Made by a program: the position numbers and the translations under genes
Source: Whalleya microplaca
Taxonomy: Eukaryota > Ascomycota > Sordariomycetes > Xylariales > Xylariaceae
Direction: 5' to 3'
DNA: 64,000 nucleotides
Assembly (NCBI GenBank): GCA_022497155.1
Contig: MU385711.1
Location: 496,001 to 560,000, forward strand
The notes under the pieces: model-generated
The model's input: the letters and a program-made list of their open reading frames with translations, nothing else
Told to the model about the DNA's origin: nothing
Databases searched by the model: none
Shown: piece after piece, positions 23,791 to 38,300 of the stretch
Position numbering within the stretch: the first letter of the stretch is position 1
Layout: each line of letters opens with the position of its first letter

Positions 23791-26700
23791 TAGAGGGAGT
23801 TTGTAGGGGAGTTGTCTTGGGTTTGGTTGGGGGTGAGTACGCGTTGGGTATGGTGATGGAGGGCGATAATGCCTGTATAAGATGTGTATGAGGGATGCCG
23901 GGGCTTGTTTATATGTCCTTCCTCCTAGTCGTACTATTCTTCTGGGAGGGGGTCTTGATTTTGAAGTTTACGCTTGGGATATATTGGTGAGTGGATGCTC
24001 TGGAGCTAAGTCGTGGTGGTTCAGGTTGGGATATCTTGGAGGTTATCGTAGAAGGGATTCAGAGTGCGAGCTAGCAGAGAACTGCAGGGTATGGTAGCTA
24101 GTAAATACTTATGTATACTCGAGGGTGTTTTTTCGGAGCGTCTTCATTCGTATTACCCGTATGTGATAATTGATAGAGTTACATTAAAGATTTTCTGGTT
24201 CACATAGAGTAGTTTATGGAGAAGAGTGGTGCCTTATGACATATATTGTTAGACTAGCCTTAATAGACTGGCTAATATGATGTATACGTGGAGAAATATG
24301 GATGGAGGGCGCGGCCATATCCTACTGAGCAACGAATATATTCTCACTGCTGGGATGCTTCGTGGTCATATATCAGACGAATCTTGTAGCATATGAGAAC
24401 GTGCCTTTAACCTATCGTGTGTCAAGAGTCTCATACACTTAGGCTCACGAATATGAGCTACTGATAAAGTCCCGTTTCGTTCCCACTTTAAGGAGGCTAG
24501 GTTTGTCGCTAATAATATCTGAAGTCTTTTGATTGAGTGTGGGAGTATGTCTCAAGGGGCTTTTACCTATAGCAGAGTGAAGAAGTTATCGTAGTAACAA
24601 GTGGCTCTTAATCTCTAAGTAGACGCTGTTTAAGTCAAGAACGTTCCCATTCGTACCCATATACACTAGGGAGAAGCTTTTGTAAAGATTGTAAGTTGTT
24701 GAGATCGTCCAGGATATATATCACCTGCCCTGGAGAGTTCGGTGACAGATTGTGAGTGTTTATCTGCAAGAGATTATTAGAACCTACACAGTTTAGCGAC
24801 CTCGATGTAATAGGGCATGAGGTTCACACGATTGTATTTGTTGCCCCTTTTCTCTCCTTCTACTCCGGGAGTGTCGAGCATTCGAGCTATATCCACATTT
24901 AAGTCGCGCTGAGTTCGATCAAAATGACTTAGATTTGGTTGTAGCTATTAGTTGCCTATCAGACTTGGCTTTGGGAATAACTTCCGTCACACCTGAGCCC
25001 CCCTATATCATAATTCCCCTATTTCATGGATTATTTGACAGCACCTTCTGAGGATTACTCCTGGAAGTTACACTAGACTACGCACTTTTCCTAGGAGTGG
25101 TTTTATTGTGTGGAGAGAAAGAAACAGCAACGGGGTTGATCATTCCTTGGTTACTGTTACCAACGTCCGTATTAGTTCAACTCCTGGTGATCTATAAGTC
25201 CGCAGCGGCTCATTGCTCCTACTTGACTACAAGCGAACACCCCTTGACGAGGCACTCTACTGAATGTGTACTAACCGTGATACAAATCATAAAATCATCT
25301 GCCCACTCTTGTCCGTTTTTAAGAATTGCGCTTTCAGGAGTTTGTCAATCAACCGTAGCATGACATATCATGCCATCCGCTATCTCTAGCTGATAACCGT
25401 GACGTGATAGTCGATCGGTGAAACACGCTCTAGCTTATCTTGAACTCAGGTGGAGAGGAGTGAGTTGAAGTATCTGCTATTAGACCAGGGCAACGTGGAG
25501 CTGTGGATGGAAGTGTGTCTTTGAGGCAGTTTATCAGATAATCCAACTTGTCCACGGCGAGCATCTGGAAGCCTGGCTAGTAATCTGATAAAGCTGTATC
25601 CTAGGACCGCGGGAAAACTAGAGCGAGCTGACTAGAAGCTAGGAGTCCTAGTATAGTATTAAGACCCCAAGTTAATAAAGGAAAGAAGGGTTCTAACAAA
25701 ATTGCGGCAGTACAACGATTCTGATAATGGCCTAGTAGGCTTAAGCCTCGTCTATTCGAGTTTGAGGCTGCGTAGATACCACTAAAAATTCTATTCACTG
25801 GCCCCAAAAATATGGTAAATTTTAACCCTTGGTTACAGAGAGTTGTCACGATAGGGGTAGTTGTTAGTTTCATTACGGGACTTAGCAAAACGGTGTTTCC
25901 GAGCGCTTAGTATTCAAGAGAGATATTCTCAACTCCCGGGAGAAGATTGCTTGGGTAACACTGATAAACTTGTTATGATTATGGTAGCATTCAAATAAAA
26001 ATCATATACACAATAAGTGTGATAAGAGTTCGTATAGCCTCTAGACATAGCTGCCACTCCACATATCTAGGTACGATCAGGTCATACATAATGAACATAT
26101 AGATGGTGTCAAGTGGTTCCCTTATCGAGCTATATGTCTGAAATGTCCTTTACAGAAATGCCACAAGGCTCTTTCAAAATTTATATATAGCGAAGACGAT
26201 ATACGTAGGGATACGTCTCACAATAGAACCGGAGATCAGTGGACCATCACTGTTATGATTACCTCTTCCCACTTCGTCATGTATAGCCTACCCCTGGAGG
26301 TTTAATAGATACTTTCTATAGTTTGAACCTGTCACACGGCTATTGGAGCCAAGACCTGTTGGAAGCTATACGAGATGCAGGAATGCTGCACGAATACATA
26401 TATTGGGTGCTGTTGGTTGTTATTCGTACTGATGGAATGTATTACTGCCTAACAAAAGGTATGATCATCAGACGACGCCGATGTAGGCAACAAGAGATTA
26501 CGCGTACTAGAGTACGTACTGTAGTAGCAGGTCTATATAAGACCACACGCCGATACAGATTAGATTGGAACCCATAAGCACCCTCAGAGGCCCTAGAGAA
26601 TTATTATTGAATTGATATATTCCAAGCCCTATTACAGCCCTTGTCACAGAACCATTCCCGTCTAAATTAAGACATCCCTGGTACGAAGGTATCCCTGAAG

Positions 26701-29700
26701 GGTAATGGACCTAGGTCTCAAGGACAGCAAATAGCTGCGGGTCTAAATAGCTACTATAGACAAGGGTGAGTATACTGGTATAAGAACGAATGTTCTGCTA
26801 GGGTGAAAATGGAAGACATCACATTTTTGAGGCATCACGCACGGAAAGATTCTCACATCCTTTCAGAAGGTGAAGGCTAGTAATACGGCCTCCTGGAAGC
26901 AGTATTCGCCTTGAACCTATGCTAATATTTACCCAAAGCCAGCCCAAAACTCTACCGTGTCTAATGCCGCTAGTTTACTCGAAGCTACTGAGTATACTAC
27001 TATTATTAGTACCACAGACTAAGTCGAAGATTAGTAGCCCGAGCACCGTATGGGAGAGCTTACTATCGTTATGAGTGTGACATTCTAATATGAGATACCA
27101 AGAAAGATATGAAGAGCAATGTTGACTCTAATTCCGATACCTGGCTTGTAAACACTGGATATTTTTCAGTAGTGCTCCTTCGCGTCTAATTATAGAAATA
27201 TTACTACCCCAACTAGCACAACGCAACTAGTAGAAGGTCTATACTACGTACTATTTATCAAGCTAGGTTGAATATATCCCATGGGAGTTTATTAAACGAT
27301 TTAACATCAATATAATAGCCAAGTCGTTGAAAAGACATGCGCAACCTTAATAATCTGATATATAGAGAACAAAAAACTCCCCTGAATATGTAACACAGTT
27401 ACCCCTGCTCCATTGCGTCAGGTGATATCAACTCACCTGCTACCGACTATTCGTAACATAAGTAAATACTTAGCCTCCTTCGCTCAAATGCCCCATATGG
27501 GTTCCCCGAATACCTATCCTATTGTTTCACCTTCGACATTCAAATGGGAGAGACTGTAAAAACGTTATGGGCAGGTGGTAGATTCGCTGAATTATATAAT
27601 CCAGGCTCCCTGTACTTTGTATATTACCCCAGCCAGCCTCATCGGACATTCCAATCTAATTCGTCCAATTACGGTTAACTCGCTTATCTAACATCCTTGA
27701 ATTGTAAAACGTTTGCCCACCCGGCTGATGTCAAGGATGCCCATTGTGACGCTCACAACACCCGAAAGATACCATGTTTGTGGCTACGCTCAAAGAACCG
27801 TATGAACCAACGTAGAGATGCTGTTATCGTCGTCACGGTGCTGTAAAGAAAAGAGTGGAACTTGCAATCAATCTGAAGCGTAGCACGCTGCTGAGCCGAC
27901 AGTTTCCTTCCCATCTGGCAAGGTTCCAATAGAGTGACGTTTAGGTGGCAATTTCAGATGTTAAGGTGTGTCCCATCTCGCATAGCGTTACAGTGCTAGT
28001 ACCGAGCATTCGGCGATTATGGTAGGTGGCTCACGATTACACATGAGAGTTATCGCATGCTACTTCGTTGACGGTATTGAATTATAAGACTCAAAGCCAT
28101 TCTCGCGTAGATAATCCTAAGACGTTTCCTAGCGCCGATTATTCATAAGATCTTTGTAAGAGTCCAAGCCGGTGAGCATCCGTTTTCATTCAAGGATACC
28201 GAAGAGATCTATCACATCTCACAGTCCTGGAGGAAGGCCGGTCAGCCAGTCCTTGAGCCGATCTCCAACCCGCCAGGGACAGATTCGGCAGATAAAATTA
28301 CAGAGAGATAAACGAGATACCCATCCGATCAATATCAAGAGCGACTCCGTAGTGGCCACAGAGAGTAAGCACGACAGCACATGCAAGGACTTTGCGTCAT
28401 TTTTATAGGGATCCCCTCCATGTGAGAAAGGTAACAATATGATTCGAGATCGAGAATACTTGCTGCAACCACCCGTAACATGCAGAATTGGGCCGGTGGC
28501 GCTCTTGGGGAGCCGGGATGGCCCTGCAAGACTCGGTGAGAAAACCCTTCTGCCAGATTGCATTGATGAGATTTGGTGGGTTAGATCGGGTCGAGTTGCT
28601 CAGACTCAAAAGTTAAAAGAGACGACAGGTCTTTTTTTAGACGGCCCGGGAGCCAGGATACTTGGTAAAATCGAACGAGTTTCGTTTCTTCTTGCCGTTA
28701 ATGCTTGCGCAATCATAACGGCCACCTGCCTTATTCTGCGCCACGGCGTAGATAGAGAGGTGACTCTTGCGAGAGCCCTGCTACTCTGGACCATCGCTCA
28801 CATCGATCTATTTGACCACCGTGAGGCGCCATCTGTGACGGCTTTGGGGTCAGTGCATGTGGCTTTCCTAGAAAGTGTATGCTCGCGAAGCTTGAGGTTG
28901 GCTGACGATTGTCTCGGCGTTTCGGCTGGCTGCGTCTCGCCGGTTTCCCTTGCTTCGTAACGGACAAGGCAACCTAGGGCTTCAAGCAAGCGACACGCAA
29001 TGATCAGCAAGGAGGCTTGTTGGCCTCGGTAATGTTAGTAGAACTCGATCTACCCGAGGGTCACTGAAACTGACAAAAACCAGAGCTTGGGAAACATGTT
29101 GGCAGGCTGGTAACAAAAACATCGCGTTTCTTACGATCAATGTGACAACGCACAGCACATGTCAGAACGCCAGCATCTATCCGGGATAGACCCAAACAAG
29201 TGTTTGCTTGTAGGTAGTATCATATATTCTATGCAGATAAAGTAACAAGTAATGGCGTGCTTGCAAAGCCCATTACGCAGTAATCAGTTAAAGCCACAGA
29301 GAATAGCAAGCAACGAGGCTGAACCGAGCTGTATAACTCACCCGGCTGGGGAGGAAACCGAGCGCCATGCATACGATCGTGATCTCAGCCTGACGCTCGG
29401 GTGCTGGCTGTGGATTGTCATTGTCAGCCACGCCACAGGAGCACGCATACAAGGTACCTAGTCCATGACATGTGCCAATATAATGTACCTAGGTCGCGGG
29501 CTACGTACGTATATATCGAGATATAATCAGAGTATTGATAGAGTAGCAGTCGAGATAGAAAGCTCTAGCATATGTGAATCAAGATAGCTATGTACCGGTA
29601 CATATAATCTTTTGACGAAATTTTTGTCTATTTGAGCACAGGCAGCCTACCTAGCCTCATTCGTATGTGGTGGTACGATATATTGTACAAGCCTTGCAAG

Positions 29701-31959
29701 TTGAATGATCCGGTCCGGCACTCGTGGCACTAGAAAATCTATCGCGCGAAGGCTAAGTATCCTAGTCGTCGCTAGTGAGGGCAATCCAGGTCGAATCGCG
29801 CGGCAAATTGCGATATATTGGACACAACGGTAGGATGTAGAGCTTAGTCACACCACCCTGGGTGACGAAATGCCCGTCTGTAAGCTGTACTGAAGAGTAA
29901 TACTAGCACCTCTTAGGTGGCACAATACAATATCCACTACGTACATAGTAGTAGTATGTAGTTCATGAATAACAAGTGATTTGCAGTAGTGTCCGGCAGC
30001 ATTCTCGAACCTCATTTTATAAGAAGTGACAGGTAACAAATCTCCACCGTGACATGGCCTTTGCCGTTCGGCTACATAGCCAATATCTAAGCTACCTGTC
30101 TTAGAAGGACCGGGGAATCAGGGAATCCATCCGCACGGTGAAGAAGGAAAGCTGGCGACCTATGAGGTGATTGCTCGCCTCGACTTCTTAGCGCTGGACA
30201 AGGTAAGGATTACAGGGTACTCGAAAAGTCAGATCCTGCAATGCATCTAGCAATGCATCTAACAGCAAGAAAAAGGTTCCGATCTCGTTTTTCAAGGACC
30301 AGGTTTGATGCTGTTGGACCGTTTGTTCGGCGTCCTCGCCGGCAAGCGCCAATAGACGTCGACCTGTTCCCTCATCTCTCGCCTGATAAGCGTTGTGGGT
30401 GGACCCGAGCGATCGTCGGAAACAGCCACAGCGTAGCATCTCGGTTTCCCGAGGGTCGTATTTGGGATTTCGCATTACTACGTTAGTGAGCTCATGTGAC
30501 ATTCACCGATTCATCGCCTTGGGTGCTTGGGATGGGCTTGGGAATACCAACCCCCTTTGTTGATGATGATGACTTGACGAATACATCCTTCCTCAATCTC
30601 ACCTCTGAAGAACCGACCCACAGCATATCCGCATATAGTCGCCAGATTCGAGCTATTAGAGCGGAGGCCCAATAATCCCGAGCCACGGAACGGTTGTGCC
30701 CACTCAGAACCACACAAAGTCACGCTGGTTCCCTGCGAAGATGACATGTCAGAAAAACCTCCGTGTCCCCTAGGGTTGCAGTGCAGGCAGCTGTCATCAG
30801 GTCAACCCGCAGCCCACACACACGATAGGACATGACAGCGCAGTGAGGTATGCCGTGTCTACTGATGTACTCCGTACAGTCCATGCACGGGTTGCCGTTA
30901 TTCCCGCGGAACATAGAAGCAGACTGGCTGAGGCCCCGAGAGAGCGCAAGGGAGCGCCGGGTGCCCGCTTCAAGGCATGCAACAAACATATCAAAAAAAG
31001 CTTGCGGTAGGTAGGACTCCCGACGCCGGAAAGAGTTTCTTGTACGGAGACCTCGCCGAGATCTGAGCCAGCATGTTGCATGCGTACGTGCATTTCCTCG
31101 AGTGCCCGCGCGACGAAGGAGGGAATGCCGGGCGTGCCAACGTGTCCGTGGTTGAGCATACCGTTTACAGCACGCATAATACGACACATGCATGTACGAA
31201 GTATTACAGCGGTAGTAGTACTACTAGTAGCCTACCAGCCTACCTATGTACAGGCGTCCTTGACCTCGCCAGGTCCCCTGCGCCCGCCGAACACTGAACT
31301 GTTACAACTTCCAGATCCGGCGGAGTTAACAGAAGAAATATTTGGATGGTTGCTTAACTGGGTTGCCGTTAAATACACATGCCGCAGGATGATATAAGAA
31401 TAGCATAGTGGTTGGTGGGAAACGGGTATGCCCCACGCGAGATCTGACTTAATACAGATCAGAGGATCATACGCCTTCGGTGTTATTGGCTTGTGGTAGG
31501 AGATCTGAGTTTCAGAAGGCTCGCTGGGACCTTGACATCATATTTAGCCTGATTCACGAATGAGATATGTTCGCAGCGACATTTTCGCATCATCATAGTA
31601 GTCCAACAAAGGCTGTCACGGGTGACTGTTGACATGACAACAATACAGCGCATGCGAGAGAATCTACTTTCGGCAGAAATATTATGGCACGCTCAGCGCG
31701 GGATTGCGGAAAGGAGAGGCGAGTCCGGAATCCCAAAGCGAAATCATCCACTATCAGCTTATTTTGAAAAGATGGTCATGACACCTACCCTATGAGCCAT
31801 TTTCGCACCCAAATGGGTGTCGAGATGATTACCTCTTACCGATTGCTCGGCCCATAGCGAAGTTGGCGCACGAAGGGGTTACATGCATGTCTACATACTG
31901 TAGTAGAGTGGTTGAAATTGCTGCCATGATCCGACGATCCAACGATCCAACCGTCGTAA

Positions 31960-32368
31960 CATAGCCAATAGGCACGGCTCCACGAGTCATCTGGGTTGGC
32001 ACGCAGCACCGTCCAAGATGGACTTTTATGTCAACCTAGACTACTGGGTACAGACCAAAGGCATCTCGGGATATTGCCATGACCTGCGAGAGGCTGGCGG
32101 CATAGGGATGTGTGTGCGGTGGCACGCAAACAAATCTGACAGCTGCGCAGAGAGATTCTGAGCGATACCAACACCAGAAATTCCAGCCCTTTCTCGCTTG
32201 TGAGATGTGGAGGATTGCATACCTCGGCGGATGTGGAGGATCAAGATTACGCCGCAGCGTTGGGTCGATGGCTGACACAAGCAGATCAAAATCTCGATGG
32301 TAGGTAAGATGAAACCCCGTCAAGGGCTTCCACCTAGTATTGGCAACTTGTAGGAATGCGGAAAACAA
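31960..32368 (-). pseudogene. Relic of a flavin-dependent monooxygenase-like gene (N-terminal part)
   Basis: On the minus strand near 32190-32155 one frame reads AGISGVGIAQNL, the core of a GxGxxG FAD-binding fold in FMO/Baeyer-Villiger-type monooxygenases. Just before it, in another frame, is PPRYAILHI, matching the beta strand that normally precedes this motif; a short insertion breaks the join. About 90 bases later W-Q-Y-P resembles the family's W..NRYPG segment with a deletion. Then ANPDDSWSRAY (31970-32005) resembles the NP-WS-YA segment. Several frame changes and a stop separate these blocks, so no functional protein can be made. I did not find the second dinucleotide-binding motif or the C-terminal half. 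The assignment rests on short motifs and remains tentative. Confidence 0.4.
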
Positions 32369-35300
32369 ATCGTCGTTTACCGTGGATCTGGATACAATAT
32401 AAGCTGGGATGCGTGAGATTCGACTCCTGTAGTAAGGTGGACGCTGTCTATAGTAGTATAAGTTTGCGACGCGAAAGGCACCTCGTGGCTCAGAGCAAAC
32501 AATTCATTTGGCAACTTACCCCGAGGGAGGTCTTCGTCGGTCAAATTTTTGAGAAATAAATTCAAAACACTTCATCAAATATATGCAAACCGCATCTATT
32601 TGGGGTAACAAGGTCAGCTGAAGTTAAGTATCGTGATTCATTGTTTGTTCAATATACAGTTCCCCTGAGTGGTGACTTCGTGTTCTTTTCATAGTGGAAG
32701 GCGGCCGGAAATAAGACGGTGTGTGCTCTCAAGAGTACTTCACTGTACTCAAGCGGTACAATGCTCGATCCTAGCCCGACGTCAGAGTCCCAATAGAAAG
32801 GTTGAGATGTGATTGATTGCCCAGGGTGGCCGGATCTGGGCCAGTCCTGGTTCAATAGCGATATGGCTTGTTGCATAGGCAGATCGTTCCGATTCGGGCG
32901 AACTCTAGGCAGATGCATTCCTGAATCGGATGTATATCCGGCATCTGGGGCACCCATTAGTCCTTCTAGACTTTGGTATCTCCTCTGGGTGTCTGGTTCT
33001 CTCCATACATGGGTCCAACAAGTGGAATGATAAAACGCACAAGCGGACAGGGAGAAGGAGATGGACTCCGCTCCTTGTTCCCACGCAGGAAACATCACGG
33101 TCCACTCATAAGTGCTGGATCTCCTATGTACACAGTATATGTATATTGGTCAAATCCTAAAATCTGATGCAGAGCTGCATAGTCAACTAGATACCGGATT
33201 TCCTTTTTTGTAATTTTTTTGTCTGTTCTTGAGCCAGCTCAGCTCCAGCTGACGTTTTTCATGAGACGACCTGATATCTGGTCGACATCAACTTCATGCG
33301 GGACGGTCAGGTCGCCGAGATGCCCGTAAGGCAGGGATCTGGCGGTAAGGTAGTGGGCGATTGCCTATCGGCAGATACTTGATATAATCCTACTGTGTAA
33401 AAGGTATAGGCTAACTGGTCCACTCGACCAGCACTCCGCGTACTGGAAATGGTAAATTAGGGAGCCGATACCTTAATTGTTAACACGTGAGATTCCTAAA
33501 TGAGCGCGAACCGACCGTTTCACGCTGGCGACTCCCCGAGTGGAAACGGTCAACATAGCTGCATACGTAGTCGACGGCGATGGCGCATATAAGCGTCCTG
33601 TCAAAAAACGGCCGCTCCACAAACCTGTCGATAGATGTTTTGAAATGGCGATCCTAGATGCTTGGCACACTCGGCCGGCGGGCATAATCGTACCAGTACT
33701 GTGCTATACATAATTTTTTGGAATACATCCCAGTATATATGTAGTGGAAGACCCTGACAAGTCCAGTATAATTGGGATATTCTATTGTAAAACACTTCTC
33801 ATCCATCCTTCATCGTCCCGAGGGATGGCCTTCCTCCATGAAACATTGCTTAAGCTAGCTACTAGATGGGGATAGGTAATCCAATCCAGCCGCGTAGGAT
33901 CCGGGCTCGTACGTAGATGATGGTGATGATGATAACGTGCTGACGACGGGATAAAATTAGCAATCTAATCGAGATGCCGAGGGGCCAGAGGTGCAGTACA
34001 TCTCTTAGCAGAAACAGACAGTTGTTCACCGGACTTGTGACCAAACGCGGTAATGTGCCACGCTATGTCCCTTGGCGTCGATCCACAAATCGAAAACTCC
34101 GGTCTCGATGTATCGATCTTGAATCTTGAATTCGAGATTCGCGACAGATAGACTCTAGATCTCTCCGGGCGTTGGGCTGACATAGCCGCCTCTTGTTTGG
34201 ATATCTATACCGCAGAGGCTACTACCGGTAGTATCTCATGCCTGACGGTGTGACTAAGATAGAATATCGTGCGTAGATATCGCTAGGTGCAAGTCGCATA
34301 AATCTTCGTTTTGATCGCCCCAAAGCCTCAAGATGACGAACCAGAGGCATTTTCAGTTAGTCAGCACCTTACGTACCTACTCACTATCTCGACCGAATGT
34401 CGTAAGGTAAATAGACTGGACGTTGTAAGACGGCTGATGAGGCGAGCCGCCGTAGCATCACGACACGAGTATGATACTGATTCGATTAAATTTTCCGAAA
34501 GTAGCCTCCGCTGCTCTCTCGGGAGGACGACATTGTACGCAATAGAATGTACCGACCACAAATCACCCGAATGCCTCAACAAGTATGACATAAACATGCA
34601 AAATCTAGGGTCTACAAGGCAGCATTGTTTAAGTATAGTATCCTAGGGCCGTAAATAGAACCCGACCATACATGCACACCGTTATCTTTCGATTAGGTTG
34701 ACTAGCATATAATGCTCAGGCTACTTAAGCCTCTTTCTAATGTATGTTTGTACATAGAACATACCTATCGTTGCCATCCACTTTGCGCTCACCGCGGCTG
34801 TCAATGACTGTTCCCTTAGGGTTCAGTTTTCTCAATGATAGACATCGACATATAGCTTGTAAGTTATTGGCTAGGAGCCAATGGCTGAGCGACCGTGGTT
34901 TGGGCTCTTGCCTGCAGGAAGATTGATCAACGTGGCATGCCATGTTCTCTAATATGGTTGCGATCGGGTGGTGCCGTAGAGGAGCTGAAACGCATCTCGT
35001 GATTTTGTCTCAATTCGCTCGTTTTGTGGGAAACATACACAATCTATATCGCTTGGAGAGAGATATGAAGTCTCTTCTGAACATGCATAGAGAAACATGG
35101 AGAGAACAAGCTTGATTTATTATTATTCTAGGGATCTCATACGGCGCCTCTTGGTGATATGAATCGTGAGTGGGACGCTATCGGCACTTCGCACTTCTGT
35201 CAAGTACTGCGTACTGAATTTGTAATCCCACATTTTGCAAGATGAGCCAGGATTTTCGGTGGGCGGGGTTAAAGCAAATCCATGCCTAGGCAATGATGAG

Positions 35301-38300
35301 CATGGACTTAGTCATACTATAAGTGAGATGAAGTTCAATATCATTGACAAGTAATAAGGCCAAAATGGTTGCAAGTCCCATCAAATGTAGGTTAACGTTT
35401 TCTTCTGGGAGCCTTAGGTAACCAAAGCAAAGGAGGTGATAGTAAGCGCACCAATTCTGCTTCGTATACTATCGAGTCTACTAAAATTAGTAGTCGCCCG
35501 AACATTCTCGTGATGGTGGTTCGTTACGTTGTCACCGCGCAATGTTGTGGTCGACATCGGGTTCGTTGGGTCATCGGAATGCGGTAGCCGTTGTGATGCA
35601 GGACGAGCCTCCATAACCGCTTTATCAAATTTTAAGGAATCCTATCATGCCTGTCATGGAACACCCTGACAGTCGAGAACTCATGACGTCCTAAGCATAA
35701 ACAGCGGAGCCGTGAGCTGTATTATATATAATGCGATCTAGTGAGGGCGGGTATCGCACACTAGTAGGTAAGTTGCGTGTAGATGACCCTATCATGAGCT
35801 TGGCTTAAGATCGCAAGGCATGATGACATGTCTCGGCTAATAGAAACCGCACGCAACGGTCTAGAGGAGTACCCTGTTACCTCGCAAGCCTGGGGTTATT
35901 TGACTGCAGGAAGACCAACATACAAGGATAGGCCCTTGAAATAGCTCAACGGAGCCGCCTCCGTATACATGTAGGTCGTGAGCATCGTTTGCATCCCATA
36001 CATACGCCAGTGCAAGTCACAGAATGGGCAACCTTTTCACATGGCAAGGGACCTGCCGGGTGTTTCGGTTAATGGCACTGCGGTGAATACCGAGAGCTGG
36101 AAATCTTGGTCGGCCAGTTCGTCAAATAATGTATGTAGTGCGCCGACGTATGTTGCCCTATCCCCGCTCGAAAAATATTGGCCGTTGATATATTGACACA
36201 GGAAAGATCTAATGCATGGACAGCCACAAAGTGATGCAAGATCTAGACAATACTTGAAAGGAGATTATTGAAGGATTGGGCATAGGACGTGACACATAGG
36301 TTGCTCGTATATCTACAAATGACACTAAACATACAGACTACACCTGTCTAGGTTTGAATCTTTGTCAAGAATAAGATGAAGATGTCGACGATGAAGGCTC
36401 GTAAGTTTTTTTCAATTCGGACTGCCCGGCGTAAACAAAGAGGGAATATCCGAATGGATTGTGTCCACAGGGCTAATCTAACGATGAGATGAGTTGTTGT
36501 TGCTAGACATCTACATAGTAAAGTCACACCGAGGATGAGGTATTCTCCGATTCGTCTGACCCTGACGGCGGCAAGACTTGGCGGATTTGATTCTTGTGTG
36601 CCCTCTGCACCTGCAAGCCACGAGCCCGCGACTTACACCTGGGCACGTTTTCACGATACAACTTCATGGCATAGTGCGTACAGAATACGTATATGCCATA
36701 ATCTACAGAGTACGATCTAATCTGCCCACCAACGAATTTTCTCCTCCCTCCACTTCGGCACAGATTAGGTACCTCGGACAAGTCCTGAATTCACCGCTAA
36801 CGGCTTTCCACCATTTTAGCTAGCAGTAGCTAGTTCATTGGCGGAAGAGTCTCCGAGATCCCTGTAGGACTCATAAGGCATTGTGAAGATCCCTAGTCAG
36901 TTGATACGTACGGGCATTTCCGTGCCCCATTAGACAGATGTGAATGGAGGGTGCTTCGACCAGATCACACGCACCGTCCCCGAGAGATCTGATGGGATTG
37001 ATGGGGGTTACAATGTACATACAGTACAAGAGTTTAGCGATGCCGAGGGCCGCGGCCCTTTACAGCTTCTCTAGTATTACCATAAAGCATCGGATATTTC
37101 GGTGTATCCTGCGCCTATCGGGAGATCTGGTGAAGCCTCCCAATGGCGGTGCCTTGTACGTGTATTGACTCTTGTCGCCGCCAAAGCCTCCGTTTGACTA
37201 AACTAATACTTGCGACTATCGAGGCAAACAGCAGCGGCTAGACAAGGGGGGACTTGAAACGAACGTGTCGAGAGAGGCGGTATACAAATCTAATTTGGAG
37301 GTTCCACAAGCGATGCGACCCAGCTCGTCTTCTTTCCCCAGTGTGATAAATGACTTCTGAGACCTGATGCATTCATTTATTTATCTCGAGAGGGCTTTTA
37401 GCAGATGTGACCACTTATTAACTACTTATACAGGGGGAAGGCTAATGGACCCCTATTCTGATTGCGATAAATACCACGACTATATGTCCTGACTGGGCAG
37501 GAGAGGGCAGTTGAGCTGCCTGATAGCCCTCATTATAGGAAAGAAAAAAGAGTCGATATTATTGGACCACCTCTTAGAGGGATTCGACTTTGTACCGTCG
37601 TAGAATCTTCATACATACATACATATGTGATATCTTTCTTTTCTATCAATTCGTGCATACCTATGTTGCATGCAACTCAAAGGTACTATGTAGAGAGTAA
37701 GACAGGCCAGGCGTAACAACTCATGGACGACCCTGAACCTGGGGATTGTGACATGAAGTTGAAAATGGCAGAATTATCTCAGTACCTACATACATCATTA
37801 CATATGTAGTGAAAGGCCGTGTCGAGATGAGAGTGACAGGGTGACATCCACGGCGCGCCGGCGCATTGTATAACTACGTAGATAGTATATGTATGTATAC
37901 GCATAGGTAATACTATATACTATGTACAGAAGTACATACATACCTGTTTACTGCCTTATATGGATGGTGTGTACATGTACTGCGTACTGGCAGAGTGGCA
38001 GAGTGGCAGACTGGCCGCCCCTGCAGCTCAGCCCCTGTCGAGCTTCCCCACCAGACTGACGCAGTGGGTGGATACGGACGGCTATAGTGGATCTGTAAGC
38101 CCAGCAGCGCCCAGGAATAGCCCCACGGCCCCATACTTTTCAATGAGATCCATTCCACTCATAACTTCTTCGAACCCATGTTCGCCATGTTCTTTCGTAA
38201 CCAAACCCCCCTGTCGCCCAAATCTCTATTGCCTGCCCTCCCCTGCTCCTCGCGATGTCTTGAAGAAGCAATGATGCTCGCCGCCTAGTATCACCTAGTA

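Larger units (their letters stand above)
22311..31959. other. Gene desert, left half
   Basis: About 9.6 kb without a defensible gene. From 22.3 to 24.1 kb the + strand is G/T-rich with simple repeats. From about 24.1 to 28.1 kb the DNA is AT-richer with stops in every frame, the texture of decayed sequence. From 28 to 32 kb base composition is more balanced and some frames reach 130-173 codons, but they overlap on both strands and I recognise none. I found no intact transposase, reverse transcriptase or long terminal repeat. Confidence 0.5.

Noticed and set aside
26323..26577. Possible retrotransposon polyprotein remnant in AT-rich DNA
   Set aside because: I looked for protease, integrase and reverse-transcriptase motifs in 24.8-27.8 kb and found only one doubtful WLVNTG-like match near 27140, which is not enough.
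28439..28960. 173-codon open frame on the + strand
   Set aside because: It has no recognisable domain, competing frames on the minus strand, and no splice structure or family match that I can name.
30720..31193. Overlapping 157- and 130-codon frames on the minus strand
   Set aside because: Two frames of similar length overlap, neither shows a known motif, and composition looks like chance in GC-balanced DNA.
33965..34183. Minus-strand segment with an ankyrin-like GSTPRDIAWH motif
   Set aside because: A single short match, and a competing frame gives a different ankyrin-like string. There are no neighbouring repeat units.
35990..36195. Minus-strand frame reading SSGDRATYVGALHTLFDEL without a start codon
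   Set aside because: It looks protein-like but has no start, no flanking exon I can join and no family I can name.
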